Below are positions 54,072 through 63,690 of a stretch of DNA of 64,000 nucleotides, one piece after another; the stretch's first letter is position 1, and each line of letters starts with the position of its first letter. This stretch comes from Epithemia pelagica (Eukaryota > Bacillariophyta > Bacillariophyceae > Surirellales > Surirellaceae). The stretch lies in NCBI GenBank assembly GCA_946965045.2, contig OX337237.1:744001-808000 (forward strand), read 5' to 3'. The notes beneath the pieces are model-generated. The model was not told the origin of the DNA, did not search any database, and saw nothing but the letters and a program-made list of their open reading frames with translations. The position numbers and the translations under genes were made by a program.

Positions 54072-55157
54072 ATGAAGATCGCTTGCAACGTGCTCGACCA
54101 CCAAACGCAGAAGACAAAGGGCAACGACGACATGGCTTCTCCATCATCCTCACCGTAATCCAGGGGCGAGAATGCAGTATCCGACAAAAACACTACAAAA
54201 GCATGTCCTACATACATTCCGCAAACCATTGGAACCGGGGCTGTTCCAGCCGCCATTTCCTGGAGTGGAGGCAAGGATTGTCATTTAGCCTTGTGGCATG
54301 CCTGGCAAGATCCCACGGTTCATGTTGTGGCCTTGGTCGTCTTTGGTCTATTGATAATGGAAGACAAATTTCAAGCCCATCCTGTAGCCTTTATGCGAGC
54401 TCAAGCACAGGCGATGGGTTTGCCCCTGCTCGAATTGCATTTGGATGGCGAGCATGGCTCGACGACCCCCAAAACCAGTCCTCAACATTCAGACAAGAAG
54501 AAGCATGGCGACACAGCTTCCTCTTCGTTGTATCGGAACCAATACGTGGCCTGTTTACACTATTTGCAACAGTCGAAATACCAGATTCAAGTGATTTATA
54601 CAGGAGATATGGATTATGTTGGTACCATGACGTACAATTGGATGACCGAGTGTTGCAACCAATGTGCCAAGGACAGTGGCTTGCCCTTGACGTGTCGGTT
54701 GCCCTTGTGGCAGGCCTCGCGTACAGTTTGCTTGCAAGACTTGTGGACCAATCAGTTTCATGTCATTTATTCCTGTGTCAAGTCGCCCTGGTTCAATGCG
54801 TCATGGATTGGTCGCCGTTTGGATCCACAGGCGCTCCGTGAAATGGAACTCATCAACCATCAGTTGCAAGAACAACAACAACAACAAGATTCGTCCAATG
54901 CCACTGCTACTACTACTCCTACAACAACGAAATTGTTGGATTTGGGAGGCGAAAATGGCGAATTTCATACCATGTGTTTGGATGGACCCATGTACCAACA
55001 GGCACTCGTCTTTGCCAACAATGACAGCAGCAAGAACAACAATACGCCAGTGGTGACGAGCAAAGCATTGTACCAATGTCCTGGACAAGCCGAACAGGAA
55101 TCGTGGTGGGTCTTGGACCGAGACCGTCTCGGTTTGGAACCGCGAGACAAGTACTAG
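54072..55157 (+). pseudogene. DPH6-like ATP-pyrophosphatase with early in-frame stop
   Basis: From ATG 54072 the frame has 362 codons but is interrupted by TAA at 54156-54158. The family signature lies downstream: the PP-loop SGGKDC near 54264..54281, GLPLLELHLDG, YTGDMDYVGT, a PLWQ segment, WIGRRLD and GGENGEFHTMCLDGP, matching the GGEGGEYET and LDCPLF region of diphthine-ammonia ligases, which complete diphthamide on elongation factor 2. The first in-frame ATG after the stop (54291) lies beyond the PP-loop, so starting there would lose ATP binding. Options are a real nonsense mutation, an unrecognised upstream exon joining after 54158, or a base error. The rest is open, which argues for a recent lesion or a missed intron. 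Confidence 0.7.
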
Positions 55158-55692
55158 TAACACACAGACAAACGCATGACAAGGCCAACGACGACGACGA
55201 AGGATTAAAAGGATTACCCAAGAGGGAGGATCGTTGGTCGCTGTATAGTGCATGCTTTATTTAGACGAATATAGAGTGACGAGTGCCACAACTTGGCAAA
55301 AGCAGAGAAACAACAACGAGCTGACGAGAAATGTGGTGTGAGCCACTCCGAGGATTTGCTGTATCGGTCCATGGGGAGAGGACTTGCAACAGCTGCTTTT
55401 TGTCCATGATCGGTTCGAAAAACCGAAAAGGAGGGTTCTACGCACAACTTTTTCTGCGCCGGATGGTGTGGTGGTAGTGGTGACATGATTGCGGCGATGC
55501 CAGCCAAAGACGACACGACACAACAGGCAGTTTTGGAGGTGAAGGATGATACAGCTGCATCATCAGAGAAATCCTACGCAATAAAGTTGCCCAAGAGACA
55601 AAACAGAGATGAAAAGGAGTTGAGAAGCGAATATATGGGGCAATTATAATATGTTGCCCCCAATTTCTGAACGTTCCATTCCGACAAAAGAT
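55158..55692. other. Spacer between convergent DPH6-like and ZIP genes
   Basis: No gene is supported. The 100-codon minus-strand frame at 55214..55516 has no recognised feature. Both neighbours end here, so this should hold two 3' untranslated regions. Confidence 0.5.
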
Positions 55693-56923
55693 CTAGATGC
55701 TAAAGAGCATAAGCGACGATGCAACAACGAGCATGCCAAAGATACAGGTCCATCCCACAATGGATCCTTTGGGTTCAAACTTAAAGGCCATGGGGAGTAG
55801 CTCAAAGATGCAGATAAAGACCATCATACCACCCACAAATCCAAACAGGATACCATTCGTGTTTCCGGATAAGGAATTTTTGATAATGATCCATCCCACC
55901 AAGGCGCCCAAGGGTTCGGACAGACCAGGACTGCCAGAGGCATAGTAAATGGGCATGGTCACACACAAACCTTCCGGAATGTTGTGAATAGCAATACCAA
56001 TCGCCAAGGCCACACCCACAGCTGGATCGTCCACATAGGCCACAAAGGTGACGAGGCCTTCGGGAAAATTGTGCAAGGCAATGGCGGCCGCCGTGGCGGC
56101 GCCCATGTTGTACAACGACTCTCGGTCCACGGACAAATCACTGGCTGAATCTGTGGGACGAGTTGCAACCGAGGCATCGCCATCTTCTCCGTCGTTGTTC
56201 TCTTTCTTTTGGTTGTTGTTCGTTGACGGTGCTTGTTCCATGGTGATCTGACTGCTACTTCCTGGTTCATCCGTCGGATCCTCCTCGGCATACGGCAATA
56301 TCATGCTTCCTTCTCCTCCACCTTGCGATGGAACAACACAGTCTTGGGGTTGTGGTTCCTCATGTTGTTGTTGTTGTTGTTGTTGTTGTTGCTCGTGTTG
56401 TTTCAGCTCATCATTGCGAGCTACCATTTCTTCCATACCCTGTTCGAGGACATCAATCATGTCGCCTCTTTTGGTCAATAGACGAATGCCATGATCGACC
56501 AGCTGATTTCGGTGTTTTTCATTGTCGAGGAACAAAGTAAAACCATGGGATGAAAGATAAAAAATCCACGCCACTGTGAGGATACAATCAACAAATACAA
56601 GCAGGATATCCATGATTTCGAAGTTTTCGACGTACCTTCATTCCGAGAATACCACCAAAAAAGCACAAGGTGGTATAGATAAAGGCATCGTCTTCATTAT
56701 GGCCGGCATCTTCAAAACCCTCGCTTGATTTTCCGTAAATGTCCACCAAGCTCACGTACAACATCACCCCCGTGGCAAAGCCCAAGGATGCAGCCAAGAC
56801 TTGGGCCGTGGCCCATTGCGCCAGACGGGGGTAAAAGACAGCCGCACTGCCGACAGCCGTCGCTCCTGCCGCTGCCAATACCAATCCAAAGGCTTGTCCG
56901 GTACGATCTTGATCGAATCCCAT
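55693..56923 (-). CDS. ZIP-family metal transporter, two exons
   Basis: Exon 1 is 56636..56923 (96 codons) and exon 2 is 55693..56502. The 133-bp intron has GTACGT and CAG ends in phase 0, joining GGILGMK to LVDHGIR; another AG at about 56574 is possible but out of phase. The 365-aa product has about seven to eight membrane segments with a long polar loop (Gln, Glu and Ser-rich, about residues 115-200). HNFPEG and HNIPEG, the paired metal-binding motifs of the ZupT/GufA branch, lie in adjacent helices; these proteins import zinc or iron into the cytosol. The last helices (GGMMVFICIFELLP and the C-terminal LMLFSI) are intact. Relics of this gene lie at 59640 and 62060. Confidence 0.92.
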
Positions 56924-57060
56924 GCTCGCGGTTATGATAGCGTCTCGCTTGTACTTGTAACGTATTCCCTTGTTTAGTTTGTTATTTATCGTTTATGGAA
57001 TGAAAGATTATATCGCGTGACAAAATCTTTTTTGACAGCTCAAACCCCAAACCATCAAAT

Positions 57061-57511
57061 GATCGCACGGCATCCGCATGTCGTTTGGTAAAACGAGAAC
57101 ACTGGATGGTGGTGATGCAAGAGGAACATGCATCAGTGTTGGATCAGGAGCAGAACAGTTTTGTTTGTTGTCCTTCCAAACAGTGAAGTACGAATCCGTG
57201 GTGTATTGTATTCTCTTGCCAAACAGACAAACGAGAATCGGAACAGTGGTACGTACTTTGTTAGCAATGTACTGAAGAAAGCTATAGTGGTACTGAATGG
57301 CGTTACAGGAGTCCTCCCTAGCGTCTGTGGATCTTGAATCGGCGTAGTTCGCGTTCTCGTCGTTCTCAGTCTCTTCACTTTCAGACTACAGATATTCACT
57401 GTTGATGCGTCTTCTCATTCTTGTCCTCCACACTCTTTCCGTGTCGATTCGCAAAAGTACTGTCATCCTTCGTCATTCTGCATCATACCCAAATTGTGTA
57501 GTTCTTAACAA
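57061..57511. other. Spacer upstream of the ZIP gene
   Basis: No gene is recognised. The adjoining 56924..57060 (the ZIP promoter and leader, with TCGCGTGACAAAATCTTTTT) is repeated in inverted orientation at about 62060..62200. Confidence 0.5.
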
Positions 57512-57799
57512 CTATTCTCGTTCATCGTTCATCTGGATAGTAGTTCGGGGATTTTGAGAACAGCCTCTTTGGACGAGAACTTTTTGCCGACAGTGTGCAA
57601 AGAACAAGCTGAGTTCACATGGGTGATGATTGGCATCTCCATCGCTTTCTTCATGGGCAGTAGTAATCATGGTCGCCGATGAAGGACGACTGATTGTCTG
57701 TGACGCTACAACGACAGCCGGACCGAGGTTGATCGCTTGGGTTCCAGCAGTCGAGCATGAAACAAAGAATGCCAACATCATGGTGTTGGATTCCAGCAA
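57512..57799 (-). CDS. T: small secreted-type protein, unknown
   Basis: A 95-aa frame. The first 22 residues (MLESNTMMLAFFVSCSTAGTQA) resemble a signal peptide with cleavage after TQA. The remainder is short, with four Cys and no known domain. A decayed copy lies at 59840..60090 with the same neighbours (ZIP piece on its 3' side, S gene on its 5' side), showing that the block was duplicated. The shared upstream sequence (near 57840..57900, ATATGAAAGCATTCTCA) suggests a conserved promoter. It may be a real gene or part of a longer one. Confidence 0.45.
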   Translation of the reverse strand: MLESNTMMLAFFVSCSTAGTQAINLGPAVVVASQTISRPSSATMITTAHEESDGDANHHPCELSLFFAHCRQKVLVQRGCSQNPRTTIQMNDERE

Positions 57800-58087
57800 G
57801 ACAGTCGTGGGCCGTCCTTGATCTGTATTATTATTAGGGAGAAATGAATTGATGGATTCTACTCATATGAAAGCATTCTCAGAGTAAATATGGATGACAA
57901 TATAACTAGGTATTCACTTTAATGAAAAGCATTCTCACAGTAAAGAGCAAGATATGCTATTATGTTGGATCCGTTTGTGGATGTGATTGTGGGTTTAGTT
58001 TGGAATATAGGGAATTGGATTTTTCATAGGGATCAGTTGCAGGTAGTATAGTATACCCACCACTAACGCGTCATGCTGCTCTAACGA

Positions 58088-58694
58088 CTAAGGTGTTCCT
58101 GGTGCTCCTGGCGCTGGTGTGGGAATCAAGTCTTCCACAAATTCATTGATAGCAGAAGCCACTTCCGATCGAGAATTGGACTCCATCAGAAAGCCGACGC
58201 CCTCGACAATAACGATACTGGCAACAAGACTGGCTTTCACAATCATCGGAGCTGCTCCTGGTTGGCGGGCAATACCTGTCGGAGCACCAGACAAGAGGAA
58301 TGTCAATGCGAAAAAGATGGGTAAGAAGAGGACAATGGATTTCCTCCCCGAAACAAGGACAACGGCAAGCTTGTAGATTCAGTCATGATTGCCTACCTTC
58401 AACACCCTGACCCCAGGTATTTCCCGCCCCAATGCCAGCGCCTTGCAATGGAAGGCCATCCGTGATGCTGGCAAAAGGGTTTCCGAACCAGTCTCCTGCG
58501 AATTGATTCTGCGCCGTCTCATCCATTGAGACAAAAGCCTCCTCCGCGGTACCGTCTTTATTTGCCTTCGTTCGGCGGAGAGAAGGCTCTTGTTCTTGTT
58601 CTTGTTGTTGCTCCGCCTCACCAATGCCGGCAAAGGACAACGCAAGGAGAATGAGCAAAAGAACAGGGAAGGAACTACGGCTCTGAACCATCAT
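58088..58694 (-). CDS. S1: small secreted protein, two exons
   Basis: Exon 1 is 58397..58694 and exon 2 is 58088..58275; the 121-bp intron has GTAGGC and CAG ends in phase 1, giving a 161-aa product. Residues 1-27 form a signal peptide (FPVLLLILLALSFAGIGEA). A Glu/Gln-rich stretch, a TAQNQFAGDWFGNPF motif and a Gly-rich LQGAGIGAGNTWGQGVEG block follow. Exon 2 encodes a hydrophobic segment (PMIVKASLVASIVIVEGVGF) and a charged end (SRSEVASAINEFVEDL). No known family. Five related exon sets lie at 60265..63247, and the conserved splice positions there support the model. Confidence 0.75.
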
Positions 58695-59519
58695 TGTCGG
58701 AATAGGATGAACAATAGTTTTTAGTTAGGTGTTGTGCAATTTTTTGAGCGGTTCTGTGGTATGACTGATACATACGGTTTTAGCGATTCGCGATTCTTCG
58801 ACTTCGACCCCATTCGCTGAACCTGCACGCGCTCGCGTACCAGTAGGTACTTGTGTACTATTATTGTAATTACACTATGACGATACTTTCTTCTAAGTAG
58901 ACTCGTGCTATTATTCTAGTAGTCGCCACTGGTCTCTAAGTAAAAATCGTCCAGTGTCATTATTCTAGTAATTTTTAGTCTTGATCACGTGTAATGGCAC
59001 TGGAAGAATTTGATCAAGGTAGATACCGGTACCGGTATATCTACTAGTAGAGGAGACTAGTAGAGAGGCATCCTTAGTGCTTAGACATGTCTAAATTCAA
59101 GAATGGACCATAAGCGCTCAACCTAGGACGGATGTACGGGTTTAGCACTCGGGGTTAAGGATCGTGTCGACTGGGTTGTGGGTTGTGGGTTGTGGGTTGT
59201 GTCACGGGTCACGGCATCTCCAGCACGGAGCAGAATTTCCGTTTCGTCGGAGTATAGAACTATTAGTAGCATGTTACAACTGTACAATAGTGATCACTCT
59301 GGAGGATTACAACTCTTGTTTGAATTGTGTCACGTGTCACGCATCACGCAGAGAATTTGATGCCAAGAAAAACTTGATGCCAAGCAAGTACTCCTCCTCC
59401 CAGAGGATAAAGGATACTATCTAGTAGATAGTAGGGATAGCGACTACTACATGTAGGGACTAATAGCACTCGTCTACTTTGGAATAAAGTATCGACACTG
59501 TGGAATTACATTTTTAACT
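58695..59519. other. Intergenic region with short repeats
   Basis: No gene is supported. It holds short direct and inverted motifs (TACTAGTAGAG, TATTCTAGTAGTC and CACGTGTCACG repeats) and a GGGTTGT tandem repeat at 59173..59200. Confidence 0.55.
59173..59200 (+). repeat. GGGTTGT tandem repeat, four units
   Basis: Four perfect 7-base units followed by a GTCACGGGTCACGGC doublet. Confidence 0.9.
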
Positions 59520-59628
59520 GAGGGCAGGCTACGCTCAGGGCACTCGTGCCGTTACAGGGCAGCTGAAGCTGCACGCACTCGTGCGCCAACAGCTGTAACG
59601 GCACTCGTGCCCTAAGCAGCCTACCCTC
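59520..59628. repeat. 109-bp foldback palindrome
   Basis: The arm GAGGGCAGGCTACGCTCAGG plus GCACTCGTGCCGTTACAG at the left is matched inverted by CTGTAACGGCACTCGTGC and a CAGCCTACCCTC end at the right. The centre contains a second small palindrome (GCAGCTGAAGCTGC and CGCACTCGTGCG). It could form a long hairpin; a MITE end pair without body, or a transcription terminator-like hairpin, is possible. Confidence 0.85.
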
Positions 59629-59639
59629 GTTATATATTG

Positions 59640-59830
59640 TAGCAAGGTTTGGGCCATCCCCACCAAAACCCCTTCCAGCGACTGCCAGAGGGCATGGCCA
59701 CACACAAACCTTCCCCCTTACCCACAGCTGGAAGGCCACAAAGAGGTGACAAGGCCTTCGGGAAAATGGTACAAGGCAATGACGGCCGCCGTGGCGGCGC
59801 CCACCACTACGATACGTTGCATAGGATAGT
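59640..59830 (-). pseudogene. ZIP transporter relic, exon 2 fragment
   Basis: On the minus strand the sequence matches the HNFPEG region of the ZIP gene: AATAAVIALYHFPEGLVTSL near 59740..59800 (with H to Y in the metal motif), then CVWPCP-like broken frame toward 59690. Internal pieces are deleted. It fuses directly to the T' relic. Confidence 0.85.
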
Positions 59831-59839
59831 TCGGGGATA

Positions 59840-60090
59840 TTGAGAACAACCTCTTTACAAAAACTTTTTGTACACGGTGCAAAGAACAAGCTGAGTTCAA
59901 ATGGGATTGAGCGGATGATTTGCGTCGTCTCCATCACTTTGAAGGGAAGTCATCATGGGCACAAATGGATGACTACTGACTGCGACGCTATCTATACAAG
60001 GACAGTGGGGGCGACGTTTTCGCTTGTTCCAGCACCATTCGAGCATGAAACAAAAATATGCCAGCATAATGGCGGCGGATTTCAGCAATT
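59840..60090 (-). pseudogene. T': decayed copy of T
   Basis: Aligns with 57540..57800: a CELSLFFAH-like stretch (here FELSLFFAP) near 59890 and a start region MLKSAAIMLAYFCFMLEWCW at 60088 with frame changes between. The upstream ATATGAAAGCATTCTCACAG matches the T promoter region. Confidence 0.75.
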
Positions 60091-60264
60091 CAGTCGGTGA
60101 CCGTCTTTGTGATCTATATTTTGTGGAGAGAAATGAATCGATGGCATTCTATTTGATATGAAAGCATTCTCACAGTTAATGGCTGGATATACAATTATGT
60201 TGGATCTGTCTGTTGCTGTGATTATGCTAGTGGCTTTTGTTTTGGGTAGAGTGTTGGATTCCCC

Positions 60265-61280
60265 TTACGGGGATAAGAACTTTTTCACAAAATCCTTGAT
60301 AGCTTTAGCCAGATCCGAGCGAGACTTGGAATCCTTGAGAAAGTCGATGCCCTCGATGACAATGACACTGCCAAGAATACCGGCTGTTAAAATGTTATTC
60401 TCTTCTGCTGGTGAGCGTGCAATACCTGTCGGAACCCACCAGAGTGTGAATACGCAAAAGGCTCGTAAGAAGACAATACATTTTCTCCGTGAAACAAGGA
60501 CAATGTCATGCTTGCAGATCAATCATGGTTACCTACCTTCAACAGCCTGACCCCATGCTTCTCCCAACCCAATGTCTGCTCCTTGCAATGGGAAGTCATC
60601 ACCAAGAGTAGTGCCGCTCAAAGTGCGATGCTGCGATGTATCATCAGTGAACTGTTGTTCTTCCGCAGCTTCCATCCGGCGGCGAGAAGGCTCTACAAAA
60701 TCATTGATAACCTTAGCCATATCCGAGCGAGACTTGGAATCCTTGAGAAAGTCGATGCCCTCGATGATAATGACACTGGCAAGAATACCGGCTTTGATAA
60801 TTTTGTTCACCGCTTCTGGTCGGTTTGCAACACCTGTAGGAACCCACCAGAGTGTGAATACGAAGAAGGCTCGTAAGAAGACACTACATTTCCTCCGTGA
60901 AACAAGGACAATGTCATGCTTGCAGATCAATCATGGTTGCCTACCTCGAACACCCTGACGCCATGCTTCTCCCAACCCACTTCCAGCTCCTTGCAGTCGC
61001 AATGGAAACTCAAATGGAAAGCCATCACCAAGGAAAATATCACCAAGGAAAATGCCGCTCAAAGTGCGACGACGCCAGTCCCCAGCGAATTGATTCTGCG
61101 CCGTCTCATTAATGAACTGTTGTTCTTCCGTAGCTTCCATACGGCGGAGAGAAGGCTCCACAAAATCACTGATAGCCTTGGCCAGATCCGAGCGAGACTT
61201 GGAATCCTTGAGAAAGTCAATGCCCTCGATGATAATGACACTGGCAAGAATACCGACTTTGACTACATTCGCTTCTTCTT
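60265..61280 (-). pseudogene. S2-S4: array of fused, phase-symmetric S exons
   Basis: Three open exons in minus-strand order: 60945..61280 (336 nt), 60537..60833 (297 nt) and a terminal exon 60265..60425 ending in TAA. The introns between them have GTAGG starts and CAG ends, and every junction is phase 1, so the middle exon is symmetric. Each of the first two is an S exon 2 joined to an S exon 1 body (for example INDFVEP followed by SRRRMEAAEEQQF), as expected from tandem duplication with one breakpoint in each exon. The signal-peptide exon is not seen upstream (61281..61846), and the first exon needs a slightly shifted acceptor. It is either a decayed array or a multi-exon gene with a distant first exon. 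Confidence 0.6.
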
Positions 61281-61846
61281 CTGGTATCTGGTATGCGTGA
61301 AATAGCTGTTGGAACCCACCGCAGTCACGTTATGAGCCGGGCGCCAGCCTCTGTCTCCGGTCTCGCATGTGGAAATCCACGCGAGCCAGCCGTGTGGCGT
61401 CCCTCGCTTCTGCATGCTTGGTGCGACCTTATGCGTCCTAACAGCGACCTAACACGACTCAAGACTGACTCATTCGGAACATTCCAAATTTGCATTCGTC
61501 GTCGTCTTCTCTGTCGTCCCCGCACTTTATTGATCCACTCTTTTGTCGTTGGCGTTGGCGGAGAGAGTGTGAGAACAGTGAGGAGGAAGTCATCAGTTGT
61601 TAGGTCTAGACTCTCGGGAACCCGAGCGAAGAGGCATCTCTGTAACGACGACGAACGCGTGACAGTGCTGCAAGAGCAGGTACTTTTGTTGGGAAACGAG
61701 TGACGAACCAAAAGTTGCTCTATTATTCGATTCGCTAGAATTGGTCGGTTGTTGTTGTGGCTGGGGCAAATTATTCAATTTCAAGAATCTACAGGACTCC
61801 AAGCAAGCAATTGGCATCTTTTCAGTCCACGGCAGTGACTGTTGCA
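61281..61846. other. Spacer without recognised gene
   Basis: Several overlapping frames exist on both strands (up to about 136 codons at 61293..61703), but none shows a domain, signal peptide or similarity to the neighbours. Confidence 0.5.
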
Positions 61847-62008
61847 ATGACGCAAAAAATGACTGCGTTGTGGTGCACATCCAGGTCATTACTGGTTCTC
61901 TTCATCGTCCTCGTTTGGAGTGGATTGGTGGCCACCAATGTACAAGCCTTTGTGCCGCTTCCTCCTCGTCACAATCTACAAAGTATTCGGCTGTTGATCG
62001 AACAATGA
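61847..62008 (+). CDS. Orphan plastid-targeting presequence, truncated gene
   Basis: From ATG 61847 a 53-codon frame encodes a hydrophobic signal peptide (SLLVLFIVLVWSGLVATNVQA) followed by FVPLPPR, the A-x-A|F-x-P type junction that directs proteins into the complex plastids of diatoms. The frame opens further upstream (ATG 61757), but those residues would precede the signal peptide. It stops at 62006-62008 without a mature domain. The following bases join ZIP-derived sequence at about 62060, so the body of the gene was probably lost by rearrangement. An unseen intron is the alternative. Confidence 0.5.
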   Translation: MTQKMTALWCTSRSLLVLFIVLVWSGLVATNVQAFVPLPPRHNLQSIRLLIEQ

Positions 62009-62059
62009 TGCATATTCCGCTTGTAACACCACCATAGTGTTGTCGTTTACGGGTGCTCT

Positions 62060-62480
62060 GTGATCCTTTGATGGTTTGGGGGTGGAGCTGTCAAAAAAGA
62101 TTTTGTCACGCGACAAAATATTTCATTCAGTAAAAGATTATGATGAAACCACTCAAGGGAATACGTTACAAGTACAAAAGAGAAGCTATCCTAACCGCCA
62201 GCATGGGATTCGACCGAGATCGCACCGGATTGTTATTGGCGGCGGCAGGAGCGACGGCTTTCGCCTTTGCGGTTGTCTTTTACCCCCATCTGGCTCAATG
62301 GGCCAAGTCTTGGCTGCATCTTTGGTTTTTGCCCCGTGGGTTATTATGTTGTACATGAGCTTGGTGGACATTTACGGAAAATCAAGTGTGGATTTTGAAG
62401 ATGCTGGCCTTGTGCAGACGATGCCCTTATCTATACCACCTTGTGTTTTTTGGCTAGCATTCGCGGAATGAAGAAACGTC
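62060..62480 (+). pseudogene. ZIP transporter relic, promoter and exon 1, inverted
   Basis: Contains the ZIP leader (AAAAAAGATTTTGTCACGCG at 62094) and exon 1 on the plus strand, opposite to the intact gene: MGFDRDRTG at 62203, LAAAGATAFAFAVVFYPHLAQWA, then a frameshift, VVMLYMSLVDIYGKSSVDFE in another frame, and a damaged LGMKKR end at about 62470. Exon 2 is absent. Confidence 0.88.
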
Positions 62481-62684
62481 GTTAACTGCGAAATGGACAA
62501 TACCCTCTTTTGGGGTTGTCGGACATCAAACTATTCTACAGACGACAATCAAACTATTCTTCTCACGAAATTCTTTTGGATCTGCTACTTTTGATCGATT
62601 TAGATGTGATTGTGGGTTTGGTTTGGATACAGGCTGTTGGATTCCTCTGCTTCGTACAGGGCCAACTTGTGACCATGCTTCACT

Positions 62685-63247
62685 CTAGATCTCTAACTTT
62701 GCCATGAAGGCACTGATAGCTGCGGCCCTATCCGAGCGAGACTTGGAATTTTGAAGAAAGTTGACGTCCGAGTCCTTGAGAAAGTCGACGCCCTCGATGA
62801 TTACAACACTGGCAATAAGACCGGCTTTGATAATTTGGCCCTCTACTTCTGGTTGACTCGCAATAGCTGTCGGAACCCCGCAGAGTGTGAATACGACAAA
62901 AAGATGGGTAAGAAAAGACAATGCATTTTCTCCCACAAATAAGGACAATGCCACGATCAATCATGGTTGCCTACCTGCAAGGCCCTCCTTCCAGGTTTCT
63001 CCCAACCCAATGCCTGCGCCTTGCAATGGAAAGTCATCACCGCCGCTCACAGGGCCGAACCAGTCCCCAGCGAATTGATTCTGCGCCGTCTTATCAGTGA
63101 ACTGTTGTTTTTCCACAGCCTCCGTCTGACGGAGAGAAGGTTCTTGTACTTCTGCGTCAACACCGAGGCTGGCAAAACACAAGACAAGAACAACCAGAAG
63201 GACCAGGAAAAGAGGACGGGAGGAACAAAGACTCTGGATTCGACCAC
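62685..63247 (-). pseudogene. S5: S family copy with lost start
   Basis: Exon 1 region 62975..63247 and exon 2 62685..62866, with GTAGGC and CAG ends and phase 1 as in S1. The body is open (VQEPSLRQTEAVEKQQF, TAQNQFAGDWFGP, then exon 2 VVIIEGVDFLKDS) and a hydrophobic signal-like stretch (LFLVLLVVLVLCFASLG) is kept. The start is damaged: the expected ATG reads GTG at 63245-63247, followed by a 4-bp insertion. Exon 2 has a small internal duplication (DSDVNFLQNSK). An ATG at 63182 could start a protein without a signal peptide. Confidence 0.7.
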
Positions 63248-63294
63248 TCTTGGTTTGCTCTGACAGATATTGGATACTTGTAGTCTTTTTGTGC

Positions 63295-63690
63295 GCTCAA
63301 AGTTTTGGATTTCAATTTCCGGTAAGTGTCTGCTTTGGCGATCCACATATAATAGGATAGCTCGATCGCTCCGTCAGTCCTCTGTAGAGAACGAGTGGCA
63401 TGCTTCTTCTCTGCTGGGGGTGTGTTCCGATCTTTCCAAGGCCACCGGGTGCTCGGAACGATGTTGCCCTTTTTCGGCGTACATTTAGTGTTGTTGTGAT
63501 CTCGTAGTTTTGGAATTCAATTCCCGGTATGTGTCTGGTTTGTCGATGCGTCAAAACTTGGATTGCTCCATCGTTCCGGTGTTCCTTTTACGAGAGAGGG
63601 ACATGCTGTTCCTTTCTCTGCCCTCTTCTCTAATAGTAGGGCCTTTGGTCCGATCTTTCAAAGGCCAACGAGTAGTACGGCCATTACCCA
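63295..63690 (+). repeat. Imperfect direct repeat, two units
   Basis: The segments from about 63301 (TTTTGGATTTCAATTTCCGG) and from about 63509 (TTTTGGAATTCAATTCCCGG) run in parallel for about 170 bp, with shared GTGTCTG, GATCGCTCC-like, CCGATCTTTC and AAGGCCA segments. No gene is recognised in 63248..64000. Confidence 0.6.

Noticed and set aside
59173-59200. Telomere-like repeat
   Set aside because: The unit GGGTTGT occurs only four times internally and is not the TTAGGG-type repeat expected in this lineage.
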